DNA from: Planktomarina sp.
Lineage (GTDB): Bacteria; Pseudomonadota; Alphaproteobacteria; Rhodobacterales; Rhodobacteraceae
Length of the DNA stretch: 64,000 nucleotides
Assembly: GCA_020630595.1 (NCBI GenBank)
Contig: JAHDBC010000001.1
Coordinates: forward strand, 138,189 to 202,188
Reading direction: 5' to 3'
The translations under genes and the position numbers were made by a program. Position 1 is the stretch's first letter, and every line of letters begins with the position of its first letter. The notes beneath the pieces were generated by a model. It did not search any database, was not told the origin of the DNA, and was given only the letters and a program-made list of their open reading frames with translations. Positions 52,970-63,803 of this stretch are shown one piece after another.

Positions 52970-53751
52970 CCCAGAAAACCAAAGTTATTGCCATTACCAA
53001 CCAAAAGGGTGGCGTTGGCAAAACCACGACCACGATTAATTTGGCTGCCGCCTTGGCCGAGAAACAGAAATCTGTGTTGATTGTTGATCTGGATCCGCAA
53101 GGCAACGCATCCACTGGCCTTGGCGTGAACGTGAATGACCGGGTGCGCACAACATACGATGTTTTGATTGATGAAATTCCACTGAAGGATGCCCTGTGCG
53201 ATACCAGCGTTGATCGGGTTTCGATTGTGCCGACGACAACTGACCTAAGTTCCGCCGATATTGAACTTCAGGCCAATCAGGGCCGCAGCCACATTCTGAA
53301 GCGGGCGGTTGATCAGTTCGTGCAAGATCACGGGGCCGAATATGACTTTATCCTGTTTGATTGCCCGCCGTCGCTGAACCTTTTGACGGTGAATGCGCTG
53401 GTGTCTGCAGGATCTGTTCTTGTGCCCCTGCAAAGTGAATTTTTCGCACTCGAAGGGCTGTCGCAGCTGATGTTGACGATCAGAGAGGTGCGCGATGCCG
53501 CAAACCCAGACCTTCGGATCGAAGGGATCGTCTTGACGATGTTCGACGCGCGCAACAACCTGTCTATTCAGGTGGCGCAGGATGCCCGGGAAAACCTGGG
53601 ATCTTTGGTGTTTGATACAGTCATTCCGCGCAATGTGCGGGTGTCCGAAGCGCCATCGTTCGCGATGCCAGTGTTAAGTTATGATCCGAAATCCAAAGGC
53701 AGCGCGGCCTATCGCAGCCTTGCGTCTGAAATTTTGATGGGCACCAGTTAG
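52966..53751 (+). CDS. parA: Chromosome partitioning ATPase ParA
   Basis: 261 aa; VIAITNQKGGVGKTTTTINLAAALAE, DLDPQGNASTGLG; GTG start overlapping rsmG stop. Confidence 0.97.
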   Translation: MTQKTKVIAITNQKGGVGKTTTTINLAAALAEKQKSVLIVDLDPQGNASTGLGVNVNDRVRTTYDVLIDEIPLKDALCDTSVDRVSIVPTTTDLSSADIELQANQGRSHILKRAVDQFVQDHGAEYDFILFDCPPSLNLLTVNALVSAGSVLVPLQSEFFALEGLSQLMLTIREVRDAANPDLRIEGIVLTMFDARNNLSIQVAQDARENLGSLVFDTVIPRNVRVSEAPSFAMPVLSYDPKSKGSAAYRSLASEILMGTS

Positions 53752-53760
53752 GAGGCTTCG

Positions 53761-54651
53761 ATGGCACCACAACCCCCCAAAACCCGCGGTTTGGGGCGCG
53801 GTCTGTCTGCGCTGATGTCGGATGTTGAACCAGAACAACGGCCCATCGCGCCACAGTCTGGGGCTGTGGCGTCAGAACGGTACATTCCCATCGAACAGAT
53901 TTATCCCAACCCGGATCAGCCACGCCGCACGTTTGATCCGGACGATCTGGAAGATCTGGCAAATTCGATCAAGACAAAGGGCGTGATTCAGCCACTGATC
54001 GTTCGGGCGCACCCAACCAAAGACGCATCTTTTGAAATTGTTGCTGGTGAACGCCGCTGGCGGGCCGCGCAAAAGGCGCAGCTGCATCAGGTTCCCGTTG
54101 TGGTGCGCAATCTGGACGACCAATCGGTCCTGGAAATTGCGATCATTGAAAACATTCAACGGGCAGACCTTAACCCGATTGAAGAGGCGATTGGGTATCG
54201 TCAGCTGATGGATCGCTTTGGACATACCCAGGAAAAACTGGGCGAAGCCCTGGGCAAAAGCCGCAGTCACATCGCCAATCTTCTGCGTTTGCTTAATCTT
54301 CCAGATGAGATTCAGCAAATGGTCACAGATGGGCAGCTTAGCGCGGGGCATGCCAGGGCGTTGATTACGTCAGACGATCCCGTTGGTTTGGCGAAAAAGG
54401 TTATTTCTGGTGGGCTATCTGTTCGTGCCACTGAAAAACTGGCCCAAACCGGCCAGACGAAAAACACGACGCCAAAACCAGCAGCACCAGAAAAAGACGC
54501 AGACACCCGCGCGCTAGAGGGCGATTTGTCAGCCACACTGAAAATGCAGGTTCGGATCAACCATAAACCCGGCACCGAAGGCGGCGAAGTTTCGATCAGA
54601 TACAAATCCTTGGAAGAATTGGATGATCTGTGCCGGCTGTTGGGCGGTTAA
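53761..54651 (+). CDS. parB: Chromosome partitioning protein ParB
   Basis: 296 aa; RGLGRGLSALMSD, GVIQPLIVR, VAGERRWRAAQKA, IENIQRADLNPIEEA. Confidence 0.97.
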   Translation: MAPQPPKTRGLGRGLSALMSDVEPEQRPIAPQSGAVASERYIPIEQIYPNPDQPRRTFDPDDLEDLANSIKTKGVIQPLIVRAHPTKDASFEIVAGERRWRAAQKAQLHQVPVVVRNLDDQSVLEIAIIENIQRADLNPIEEAIGYRQLMDRFGHTQEKLGEALGKSRSHIANLLRLLNLPDEIQQMVTDGQLSAGHARALITSDDPVGLAKKVISGGLSVRATEKLAQTGQTKNTTPKPAAPEKDADTRALEGDLSATLKMQVRINHKPGTEGGEVSIRYKSLEELDDLCRLLGG

Positions 54652-55787
54652 ACCAGCAGGCGTTCAATGATTTGATTTAGCAACGGCCGCCCTTTGGCGG
54701 TCGTTTTTATCTGATCGCCCGAAACCTCAAGAAATCCCATTTCCACCAAATCAGGGTCGATTGCCAGATCGAACCCCAATATATCGTTGGTGCGCTGTCT
54801 GGATATGCCGTCGATATGGCGCAGGCCCATCATCACATATTCATTCAAAACATCTTGTGCTGACAAAACGGTCTGCTTTTGCGTCCCGCATGACGCCTGC
54901 ACCTGTTTCAGCCACGTTGCGGGGTTCAGAAAGCTTTCGGTCCCGATACGTTCGTCTTCAACCCACAGCCGCCCATGTGCCCCCGGCCCAATACCGGCCC
55001 AGGATCCCCCAGACCAATAAATCAGGTTGTGGCGTGATTGCATGCCCGATTTGGCGTGATTGGAAATTTCATACGCCGGCAACCCGGCGGCTGCTGTCAT
55101 ATCTTGGGTCAGATCAAACATATCTGCAGCCACATCTTCGTCTGGCAGACCTTTCAAATTGCCCCGATGAAACCGATCATGAAACGCGGTGCCCGGTTCA
55201 ATCGTCAATTGATACAAAGATAAATGTCCCGGATCGAAGGACAGCGCTTGGGTCAGTTCTGCTGACCAATCTGCCAATGTTTGATCCTGTCGTGCATAAA
55301 TCAAATCAAAGCTGACGCGATCAAACACGCGCCGCGCCACATCCAGTGCGGTCAACGCATCTTGTGTCGAATGAAGCCGCCCCAAACGCCGCAGATCATC
55401 TTCCTTCAGGGCTTGAACCCCCAGCGACAGCCGATTGACCCCGGCAGACCTGAAATCGGTCAACTTTCCGGTTTCGACAGATGACGGGTTGGCCTCTAAC
55501 GTGATTTCGATGTCGTTCGAAAAAGACCAGACCCGTTGGGCCGTATCAATCACAGCTTGAACCGTTTCCGCTGCCATCAGGCTGGGCGTGCCACCCCCGA
55601 AATAGATTGACCGAAGCGTTTGCGGCCCCACCAAATCAGCGTGGCGTTCAATTTCTGCCACATAGGCGGCCGTCCAGACAGACGCGTCTTCGGGCGTTCG
55701 GGCAAAGGAATTGAAATCGCAGTACGGGCATTTCTGCGCACAATAGGGCCAGTGGACGTATAGTCCAAACCCGGGATCAGTTTTCAC
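54648..55787 (-). CDS. hemW: Heme chaperone / radical SAM protein HemW; start may be GTG at 55787 or ATG at 55820
   Basis: GLYVHWPYCAQKCPYCDFNSF, YFGGGTPSLM, LGVQALKEDDLRRLGR. Confidence 0.93.
   Translation of the reverse strand: MKTDPGFGLYVHWPYCAQKCPYCDFNSFARTPEDASVWTAAYVAEIERHADLVGPQTLRSIYFGGGTPSLMAAETVQAVIDTAQRVWSFSNDIEITLEANPSSVETGKLTDFRSAGVNRLSLGVQALKEDDLRRLGRLHSTQDALTALDVARRVFDRVSFDLIYARQDQTLADWSAELTQALSFDPGHLSLYQLTIEPGTAFHDRFHRGNLKGLPDEDVAADMFDLTQDMTAAAGLPAYEISNHAKSGMQSRHNLIYWSGGSWAGIGPGAHGRLWVEDERIGTESFLNPATWLKQVQASCGTQKQTVLSAQDVLNEYVMMGLRHIDGISRQRTNDILGFDLAIDPDLVEMGFLEVSGDQIKTTAKGRPLLNQIIERLLV
54683..54708 (+). terminator. Predicted parAB terminator, antisense within the hemW 3' coding region
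   Basis: acggccgcc-cttt-ggcggtcgt followed by TTTTT; 9 bp stem with one G:U. Confidence 0.65.
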
Positions 55788-56394
55788 GCAAACACCCTGC
55801 AACCAATTTTCGGAAGGCATCCGCGCGATGGGTTAAGGGTTGTTTTTCCTCTGGCAGCATTTCCGCGAATGTCCGGTCATGCCCATCTGGCTGAAACACC
55901 GGATCAAAGCCGAACCCGTGATCCCCACGCATGGGCCAAACCACTTGTCCCGGCGCAATGCCCGCAAAGATTTCATCATGCCCGTCTGGCCATGCAATGC
56001 ACAACGTACAGTTGAATTGTGCGGTCCGTGGTCGCGCCGCATTCTTGTCTTCCAACAGGGTCCATACCCGCGTCATGGCCATCACGAAATCACGGCCTTC
56101 GCCGGTTTCGGCCCAATCCGCTGTGTAAACGCCCGGTGCACCATCCAGCGCATCGACCGAAATCCCGCTGTCATCCGACAGCGCAGGCAATCCAGATGCC
56201 TTGGCGGCGTAATGCGCCTTGATCCGGGCGTTGCCTGCAAACGTGTCTTCGGTTTCTTCCGGTTCATCCAAACCCAGATCGCCCGCTGACACGCAGGTTT
56301 TGCCAAACGGATCCAGCAATGCCTGAATTTCGCGCAGCTTGCCCTTGTTGTGGCTGGCAAGAACGATCTTGGGTTCGGTCAAACGTCGTGTCAT
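55777..56394 (-). CDS. rdgB: RdgB/HAM1 family non-canonical purine NTP pyrophosphatase
   Basis: 205 aa; [44 protein letters not shown]. Confidence 0.97.
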   Translation of the reverse strand: MTRRLTEPKIVLASHNKGKLREIQALLDPFGKTCVSAGDLGLDEPEETEDTFAGNARIKAHYAAKASGLPALSDDSGISVDALDGAPGVYTADWAETGEGRDFVMAMTRVWTLLEDKNAARPRTAQFNCTLCIAWPDGHDEIFAGIAPGQVVWPMRGDHGFGFDPVFQPDGHDRTFAEMLPEEKQPLTHRADAFRKLVAGCLREN

Positions 56395-57101
56395 CCAACC
56401 GCCTTCAACTGTGCGGCCATCAGTTCAGCGCCACCCTTTTCAGCCAAATCCATCAGCTGATTCATTTGGTTGCGGTTGAACGTCGATCCTTCTGCCGACA
56501 TCTGCACTTCGACCAGACGATCGCCGCCCAGCATGACAAAATTGCCGTCTACGCCTGCTTCGCTGTCTTCGGGATAGTCCAGATCCAGCACGGCTTGACC
56601 GGCATAAATGCCGCAGCTGATCGCGGCAACGGGATGGGTCAGGGGGTCTGATTTGATTTCGCCCGCAGCCATCAGTTTGTTCACCGCCAGCTTCAGGGCG
56701 ACCCAGCCGCCGGTGATCGATGCACAGCGGGTGCCGCCATCGGCCTGAATCACATCGCAATCAACACTGATTTGCCGTTCGCCCAAGGCCACACGGTCAA
56801 CGCCCGCCCGCAGGCTGCGCCCGATCAGGCGTTGAATTTCCTGTGTTCGACCCGATTGGCCGTTCTTGGCTTCGCGCCGCATGCGGGTGTGCGTGGCCCG
56901 TGGCAGCATACCGTATTCGGCCGTGACCCAGCCCAGCCCTGTGTTCCGCAGGAACGGCGGAACGCGGTCTTCGACCGACGCGGTGCACAACACATGCGTG
57001 TCGCCGCATCGGATCATGCAGCTTCCTTCGGCATGGCGGGTGACCCCGGTTTCGATTTCGATTGTCCGCATTTCGTCCAATGCGCGTCCAGATGGTCGCA
57101 T
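56391..57101 (-). CDS. rph: Ribonuclease PH
   Basis: [19 protein letters not shown]...[26 protein letters not shown]; start moved in from the track ORF. Confidence 0.97.
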   Translation of the reverse strand: MRPSGRALDEMRTIEIETGVTRHAEGSCMIRCGDTHVLCTASVEDRVPPFLRNTGLGWVTAEYGMLPRATHTRMRREAKNGQSGRTQEIQRLIGRSLRAGVDRVALGERQISVDCDVIQADGGTRCASITGGWVALKLAVNKLMAAGEIKSDPLTHPVAAISCGIYAGQAVLDLDYPEDSEAGVDGNFVMLGGDRLVEVQMSAEGSTFNRNQMNQLMDLAEKGGAELMAAQLKAVG

Positions 57102-57168
57102 GGCTTGTCCTCCGCCGTTTGATGGGGGAATATGCGACCCGCGCCCATAAGGGCAAGGGGGTGTCCCG

Positions 57169-58227
57169 ATGGATGAAAAAAGCAAAGCACTGCTGGACGA
57201 TATGCACCCCCGCATGCGGGAGGTTTTTCAACGCATTGTCGAAGGATATCTGGACACTGGCGAACCCACGGGCAGCCGTACCCTGACCCGGCAATTGTCA
57301 GAAAAGGTGAGCGCGGCCACCATCCGCAACGTGATGCAGGATCTGGAACACCTGGGCCTTTTGGACAGCCCGCACGTATCCGCAGGCCGAATCCCAACCC
57401 AAATGGGACTGCGCATGTTTGTTGATGGTGTGATGGAAGTGGGTGACCCGGATGAGGCGGATCAGCGTAAGATCGCGTCTACGTTGGGCGAAAACGACAC
57501 GGTCACGGCAAAATTGGATCGTTTGACCAGTGCATTGTCCGGGCTGACGCAGGGCGCATCGTTGGTTTTGGCGCCCAAACAATCTGCGCCGATCAAACAT
57601 ATCGAATTTGTGCCACTGGCGCAGGATCGTGCGCTGGCGGTTTTGGTTTATGCCAACGGCAATGTGGAAAATCGGGTTTTTGAAACCCCCATGGGGCAAA
57701 CACCGTCGCAACTGCGCGAAGCCGTCAATTTTCTGAATGCGGTCGGGCAAGGCAAAACGCTGGAAGAATTGCAGCGGTCCATTGCGGTCGAAATCACACG
57801 CCGCCGCAATGAAATTGATTCGCTGACAGCGGATCTTGTTCAGATGGGTGTATCGGTATTGCAGGATGATGATGGCAATCCGGATCGGTTGATTGTGCGG
57901 GGTCGGTCCAATTTGCTGGACAATGCCGATAACGCCGAAACCTTGGACCGGGTGCGGATGCTGTTCGACGATCTGGAACGCAAGCAAGATATCGCCCAAT
58001 TCTTGAACTTGACCGAAGAAGGCGAAGGCGTTCGCATTTTTATTGGGTCAGAAAACAAACTCTTTTCACTTTCGGGTTCCAGTCTGGTCGTATCTCCTTA
58101 TATGAACGCTGATCGTAAGGTGATCGGTGCTGTTGGCGTGATCGGCCCCACACGGCTGAACTATGGCAGAATCGTTCCAATTGTGAATTACACCGCCCAT
58201 CTGATGGGGCGGGTTTTGTCTGATTAA
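57169..58227 (+). CDS. hrcA: Heat-inducible transcription repressor HrcA
   Basis: 352 aa; [56 protein letters not shown]. Confidence 0.96.
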   Translation: MDEKSKALLDDMHPRMREVFQRIVEGYLDTGEPTGSRTLTRQLSEKVSAATIRNVMQDLEHLGLLDSPHVSAGRIPTQMGLRMFVDGVMEVGDPDEADQRKIASTLGENDTVTAKLDRLTSALSGLTQGASLVLAPKQSAPIKHIEFVPLAQDRALAVLVYANGNVENRVFETPMGQTPSQLREAVNFLNAVGQGKTLEELQRSIAVEITRRRNEIDSLTADLVQMGVSVLQDDDGNPDRLIVRGRSNLLDNADNAETLDRVRMLFDDLERKQDIAQFLNLTEEGEGVRIFIGSENKLFSLSGSSLVVSPYMNADRKVIGAVGVIGPTRLNYGRIVPIVNYTAHLMGRVLSD

Positions 58228-58239
58228 GGATTGACAGTC

Positions 58240-58800
58240 ATGGCTGCGGAAAAGCGCGAAGACGAAATGTTTCTGGATGACCTGGCAGAGGTCGAACAAG
58301 AAGAAATAGACGCGCAACTTGATGACGAAGGCGCGATTGCGATGGAAGAACTGATCGCAGAACGCGATGCGTTGAAAGATAAATGGATGCGGGCATTGGC
58401 CGATGCCGAAAATTCCCGCAAGCGGTCTGAACGGGACCGGCGCGAGGCGGAAAATTACGGCGGATCAAAATTGGCCCGCGATCTGTTGCCGGTGTACGAC
58501 AACCTGAAGCGCGGTCTGGAATCAGCGACCGATGACCAGAAAGAGGTTTCGGCGGCCCTGATCGAAGGCGTTGAATTGACGATGCGCGAACTGATCAACG
58601 TGTTCAAAAAGCACGGCATTGAACCCATCACGCCTGAAGTGGGCGACCGGTTCAACCCGCAAGATCACGAAGCCATGTTCGAAGCCCCGGTGCCAAACAC
58701 CAAAGCCGGCGACATCATTCAGGTGATGGCCGAAGGGTTCATGTTGCACGACCGCCTGTTGCGCCCGGCGCAAGTGGGTGTTTCGTCCAACCCGGGCTGA
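58240..58800 (+). CDS. grpE: Nucleotide exchange factor GrpE
   Basis: RDALKDKWMRALADAENSRKRSERDRREAENYGGSKLARDLLPVYDNLKR. Confidence 0.96.
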   Translation: MAAEKREDEMFLDDLAEVEQEEIDAQLDDEGAIAMEELIAERDALKDKWMRALADAENSRKRSERDRREAENYGGSKLARDLLPVYDNLKRGLESATDDQKEVSAALIEGVELTMRELINVFKKHGIEPITPEVGDRFNPQDHEAMFEAPVPNTKAGDIIQVMAEGFMLHDRLLRPAQVGVSSNPG

Positions 58801-58823
58801 CCGTGCGGTGGGTTCCACCCACC

Positions 58824-61436
58824 CTACGACAATGCTTTTAACGTATAGATCAGGTCCAATGCCTGTTTCGCGGTCAACTCATCCGGGTTGACCGTTTTCA
58901 GTTTGTCCTCAACCGCGCTGTCTTTCGATGGTGCGGGGGCGGGGGCCACAGCGGAAAACAGCGGCAAATCATCTATGATGGCCTTTTGCCCGCCACCTTC
59001 ACGCTCCCCTTTTTCCAACGCATCCAGCACGACCTTTGCCCGGTCCAGCACGGCTTTGGGCAATCCGGCCAGCTTCGCGACCTGCACGCCATAGCTGCGG
59101 TCCGCCTTGCCGGGCCGCACTTCGTGCAAAAACACCACATCACCATCATGTTCCTTGACCATGACGGTGGCATTGCCCGCATGATCCAACTGATCGGACA
59201 CTTGCGTCATTTCGTGATAATGCGTGGCAAACAGCGCCCTGCATTTGTTCACATCATGCAGATGTTCCAACGTGGCCCAAGCAATCGACAGCCCGTCATA
59301 GGTTGACGTACCGCGCCCGATTTCATCCAAAATCACCAATGCCCGGTCATCGGCATTGTTCAAAATGGCCGCCGTTTCAACCATTTCGACCATAAACGTC
59401 GATTGCCCGCTGGCCAGATCATCGGACGCACCCACCCGGCTAAAGATTTGCGACACCAAACCGATGGTTGCAGATGTTGCCGGAACAAACGACCCGGCCT
59501 GTGCCAAAATCGCGATCAATGCGTTTTGGCGCAGATATGTGGATTTCCCGGCCATGTTCGGCCCAGTAATCAGCCAGATGGATGTGGCATCGGGGTCCAT
59601 CTGGCAGTCATTCGCCACAAACTGCGCCGCATCGGCGCGTAAAACCTGTTCAACGACAGGGTGACGACCACCAGTGATGTGAAATTCCCGGGTTTGTGTG
59701 ATCACGGGCGCGACCCAATCGTGGGTGGCCGCCTGATGGGCCCATGCCGCCGCGACATCGATTTCGGCCAATGCCCGTGCACATGTCTGCAATGGGCCTG
59801 CGTGTTCCAACACCGTGGCACACAGATCGGCAAACACGTCCAGTTCGATCGCTTGGGCCTGCCCAGCAGCGTTCAGGATTTTGGTCTCCATGTCCGATAG
59901 GGCGACCGTTGTGAAACGGACCTGATTGGCCGTCGTTTGGCGGTGAATAAATGTATCAGACAGCGGCGGCGCCAGCATTTTTTCCGCATGCAGCGCCGTG
60001 GTTTCGATGAAATAGCCCAGGACGTTGTTGTGTTTGACCTTAAGGGACGCAATGCCCGACAGGCTGGCATAATCACTTTGCATCTTCGCAATCACGCTGC
60101 GGCCATCATCGCGCAGCTGTCGCTGTTCATCCAGATCAGCACGATGCCCCTGTGCCACAAACCCGCCATCGCGGGCCAACAGCGGCAAATCAGCGGCCAA
60201 AACAGTGTTCAGAACGGATTCCAGATCGCGAAACTGATCCAGCGTGCCGAATGCCTGTTGCAAACTTTTGGGCAGTTCCTGATCTTTGGCCAGTTCAAAA
60301 AGATCGCCAGCCTGTTGCAGGCCGGTTCGGATGGTGCCCAGATCACGCGGCCCGGACCGCCCCATCGCAAGCCTGTTCAAGGCCCGTTCGAAATCTGGAA
60401 CTGACCGCAGCAATTTGCGCGCAGCGTCCCGAAAGCCTGCATTTTCGAAAAAATGCTGAACCCTGGATTGGCGGACCATGACAACAGATTTTTGCTGGGA
60501 TGGTGTCGTCAGACGTTGCAAAATCAGCCGCGCCCCGGCGGCGGTCACGGTTTGATCGACCGTCGTCAACAGGCTGCCCTTGCGCGACCCGGAAAGGGTG
60601 TGGGTCAGTTCCAGACTTTTGCGTGTTGTTGCATCAATCGAAACAAAGGCATCGGTGTGATGTTGGGTGGGCAAACGCAGTATCGGCAACTGGCCCTTTT
60701 GGGTTTGCAACAGGTATTCAACCAAAGCGCCCAACGCGGAAACGCTTGGCCGGTCCAGACTTATGGATTCCCAACCTGGATACACTTTTTCGAGTCTATT
60801 GCTTGCCTTTTCGCTATCGAACAAATCATGGAAGACTTCAGTCTTTGCTGTTCCCGAAGCTGAAACAGTGGCGGCGATATGTGGTGGTGCGGTGTCAGAC
60901 ACCAAAACCTCTGCCGGGTTCAAGCGTGCCAGTTCTGGCCCCAGCCGGATTGGGGGGCATGCCATATGAAACGCATCCCCAGTGGAAATGTCGATCCACG
61001 CCAAACAGCCTTCATCCCGGATCAGGGTGTATGCCGCCAGAAAGTTGGATTGCGACGGTGTCAGCAACGCATCTTCGGTCAGGGTGCCGGGCGTGACCAA
61101 TCGCACAACGCCACGCTTGACGACGGATTTTGATCCGCGCTTCTTCGCTTCTTTCGGGTCTTCCAGCTGTTCGCACACGGCAACGCGGAACCCTTTGCGG
61201 ATCAGGGTCAACAGATACCCTTCGGCCGAATGCACGGGAACGCCGCACATGGGGATATCCGCGCCGTCATGTTTGCCCCGTTTGGTCAGGGCAATGTCCA
61301 ACGCCTCTGCCGCGGCGACGGCATCATCAAAGAACAGTTCATAGAAATCACCCATGCGATAGAACAAGAGAGCGGTGGGATATTCCGCTTTGATTTCCAG
61401 AAACTGCGCCATCATTGGCGTAACAGTTTGCGACAT
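58824..61436 (-). CDS. mutS: DNA mismatch repair protein MutS
   Basis: 870 aa; MMAQFLEIKAEYPTALLFYRMGDFYELFFDDA, LITGPNMAGKSTYLRQNALI, LVILDEIGRGTSTYDGLSIAWA. Confidence 0.98.
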   Translation of the reverse strand: MSQTVTPMMAQFLEIKAEYPTALLFYRMGDFYELFFDDAVAAAEALDIALTKRGKHDGADIPMCGVPVHSAEGYLLTLIRKGFRVAVCEQLEDPKEAKKRGSKSVVKRGVVRLVTPGTLTEDALLTPSQSNFLAAYTLIRDEGCLAWIDISTGDAFHMACPPIRLGPELARLNPAEVLVSDTAPPHIAATVSASGTAKTEVFHDLFDSEKASNRLEKVYPGWESISLDRPSVSALGALVEYLLQTQKGQLPILRLPTQHHTDAFVSIDATTRKSLELTHTLSGSRKGSLLTTVDQTVTAAGARLILQRLTTPSQQKSVVMVRQSRVQHFFENAGFRDAARKLLRSVPDFERALNRLAMGRSGPRDLGTIRTGLQQAGDLFELAKDQELPKSLQQAFGTLDQFRDLESVLNTVLAADLPLLARDGGFVAQGHRADLDEQRQLRDDGRSVIAKMQSDYASLSGIASLKVKHNNVLGYFIETTALHAEKMLAPPLSDTFIHRQTTANQVRFTTVALSDMETKILNAAGQAQAIELDVFADLCATVLEHAGPLQTCARALAEIDVAAAWAHQAATHDWVAPVITQTREFHITGGRHPVVEQVLRADAAQFVANDCQMDPDATSIWLITGPNMAGKSTYLRQNALIAILAQAGSFVPATSATIGLVSQIFSRVGASDDLASGQSTFMVEMVETAAILNNADDRALVILDEIGRGTSTYDGLSIAWATLEHLHDVNKCRALFATHYHEMTQVSDQLDHAGNATVMVKEHDGDVVFLHEVRPGKADRSYGVQVAKLAGLPKAVLDRAKVVLDALEKGEREGGGQKAIIDDLPLFSAVAPAPAPSKDSAVEDKLKTVNPDELTAKQALDLIYTLKALS

Positions 61437-61547
61437 AAGATGACCCCGGTTTTTGCGCAGACTATGCTGGCGCTACCATAAAATGAAGCGGTTGTGGCGT
61501 CTTTCCCCCCTGCTTAAAAGACAAGGACCGCAAAAGGAACGGACCCA

Positions 61548-63803
61548 ATGGCCAAGCAGAAAATTACCGATGCCGATGCACTGAATTTCCACATGGAACC
61601 CACGCCCGGCAAATTTGAAATCGCCGCCACTGTGCCCATGACCACGCAACGGGATTTGTCGCTGGCCTATTCCCCCGGTGTTGCCGTTCCCTGCGAAGCC
61701 ATCGCCGAAAACCCTGAAACAGCCTATGATTATACCAACAAGGGCAACCTGGTTGCCGTGATTTCCAACGGGACGGCGGTTCTGGGTCTGGGCAATTTGG
61801 GTGCGCTGGGCAGCAAGCCCGTGATGGAAGGCAAAGCGGTTCTGTTCAAACGGTTCGCAGACGTCAATTCCATCGACATTGAATTGGACACCGAAGACGT
61901 CGATGCGTTTTGCCAGGCGGTGAAGCTGATGGGGCCGACCTTTGGCGGCGTTAATCTGGAAGATATCAAAGCCCCTGAATGCTTTATCATCGAAGACCGT
62001 CTGAAAGAAGAAATGGATATCCCCGTCTTTCACGACGATCAGCATGGCACTGCGGTGATTTGCGCGGCGGGCCTGATCAATGCGCTGCATATTTCAGGCA
62101 AAAAGATCGAAGACGTGAAAATCGTTTTGAATGGGGCCGGGGCCGCCGGAATCGCCTGTATCGAACTTTTGAAACGCATGGGTGCACGGCACGAAAATTG
62201 TATCGTTTGTGACACCAAGGGCGTGATCTACCAAGGCCGCACCGAAGGCATGAACCAATGGAAATCGGCCCACGCCATTAAAACCGATGCCCGTTCATTA
62301 GAAGACGCGATGAAAGGCGCGGATGTGTTTTTGGGCGTTTCCGTCAAGGGCGCGCTGACGCCAGACATGGTTCTGTCGATGGCCGATGCGCCTGTGATTT
62401 TTGCCATGGCGAACCCGGATCCCGAAATCACACCCGAAGATGCGCATGAAGTCCGGCCCGATGCAATTGTTGCCACGGGTCGGTCCGATTACCCGAACCA
62501 GGTGAACAACGTTCTGGGGTTTCCGTACCTGTTTCGCGGCGCGCTCGACATTCATGCCCGGGCCATCAATGATGATATGAAAATCGCCTGCGCAAAGGCA
62601 CTGGCGGAACTGGCCCGCGAAGATGTGCCCGACGAAGTGGCGATGGCCTATGGCAAAAAGCTGTCGTTCGGGCGCGATTACATCATTCCCACGCCATTTG
62701 ACCCCCGCCTGATCCACCGTGTTCCGCCTGCCGTGGCAAAGGCCGGGATGGACACGGGCGTCGCCCGTCGTCCGATTGTGGATATGGACGGGTACGAGGT
62801 TTCGCTGAAATCGCGGATGGACCCAACCGCCAGCATTTTGCAGGGCATTCATGCCCGTGCCCGTGCATCACAGGCCACCATGCTGTTTGCCGAAGGCGAT
62901 GACCCCCGTGTCGTGCGCGCCGCCGTGGCCTATCAGCGCCAAGGCTATGGCAAAGCGATTGTCGTGGGCCGCGAGAACGAGGTGAAAGCGCATCTGGAAG
63001 CCGCCGGCATGGCAGATGCGTTCCGTGAAATTGAAGTGACGAATGCCGCAAAAACCCAGAATTTGGCTCTGTATAAGACGTTTTTGTATGATCGTTTGCA
63101 ACGCAAGGGATTTGACCGGGCTGATATTCACCGCCTTGCCACCCGCGACCGCCATGTCTTTTCTTCGCTGATGTTGGCGCACGGCCACGCAGATGGTTTG
63201 GTGACAGGCGCGACCCGCAAATCGGCGCATGTTCTGGACCTGATCAACCACGTCTATGACGTTGGCCCCCACGATGGGGCCGTGGGGGTCACGGCCGTTT
63301 TGAACCGGGGCAAGATCGTTTTGATTTCGGATACGTTGGTCCATGAATGGCCCGAAACCGAAGATTTGGCAGATATCGCAGAACGTGGGGCCAGCGTTGC
63401 CCGGGCGCTGGGCCTTGAACCGCGCGTGGCCTTTGTTTCGTTTTCCACCTTTGGATATCCAGTGTCTGAGCGGGCGGAAAAGATGCATTTGGCCCCCGCC
63501 GTGCTGGAAAAACGCGGCGCGGATTTCGAATACGAAGGGGAAATGGCCGTGGACGTGGCGCTGAACCCCGGCGTGGCGGAACAATATCCGTTCAGCCGTC
63601 TGTCCGGCCCGGCCAATGTGCTGGTTGTTCCGGCCCGCCATTCCGCATCGATCAGTGTGAAACTGATGCAGGAAATGGCCGGCGCCACGGTGATCGGCCC
63701 CATCCTGACCGGGATTGATCGACCGATTCAGATTTGTTCAACGGGGTCGTCTGTCAGTGACATCATGAATATGGCCGTCATTGCAGCGTGTAATATCAAA
63801 TGA
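61548..63803 (+). CDS. maeB: NADP-dependent malic enzyme (malic + phosphotransacetylase-like domain)
   Basis: 751 aa; LAYSPGVAVPCEAIAENPETAYDYTNKGNLVAVISNGTAVLGLGNLGALGSKPVMEGKA, C-terminal PTA-like domain. Confidence 0.96.
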   Translation: MAKQKITDADALNFHMEPTPGKFEIAATVPMTTQRDLSLAYSPGVAVPCEAIAENPETAYDYTNKGNLVAVISNGTAVLGLGNLGALGSKPVMEGKAVLFKRFADVNSIDIELDTEDVDAFCQAVKLMGPTFGGVNLEDIKAPECFIIEDRLKEEMDIPVFHDDQHGTAVICAAGLINALHISGKKIEDVKIVLNGAGAAGIACIELLKRMGARHENCIVCDTKGVIYQGRTEGMNQWKSAHAIKTDARSLEDAMKGADVFLGVSVKGALTPDMVLSMADAPVIFAMANPDPEITPEDAHEVRPDAIVATGRSDYPNQVNNVLGFPYLFRGALDIHARAINDDMKIACAKALAELAREDVPDEVAMAYGKKLSFGRDYIIPTPFDPRLIHRVPPAVAKAGMDTGVARRPIVDMDGYEVSLKSRMDPTASILQGIHARARASQATMLFAEGDDPRVVRAAVAYQRQGYGKAIVVGRENEVKAHLEAAGMADAFREIEVTNAAKTQNLALYKTFLYDRLQRKGFDRADIHRLATRDRHVFSSLMLAHGHADGLVTGATRKSAHVLDLINHVYDVGPHDGAVGVTAVLNRGKIVLISDTLVHEWPETEDLADIAERGASVARALGLEPRVAFVSFSTFGYPVSERAEKMHLAPAVLEKRGADFEYEGEMAVDVALNPGVAEQYPFSRLSGPANVLVVPARHSASISVKLMQEMAGATVIGPILTGIDRPIQICSTGSSVSDIMNMAVIAACNIK

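Noticed and set aside
57102-57168. CIRCE element (TTAGCACTC-N9-GAGTGCTAA) upstream of hrcA-grpE
   Set aside because: No matching inverted repeat in the rph-hrcA gap
62868-63641. Long antisense ORF opposite maeB (257 aa)
   Set aside because: Shadow frame of a strongly supported gene; no recognisable domain, Arg/His/Gln-rich composition typical of antisense frames in GC-biased DNA
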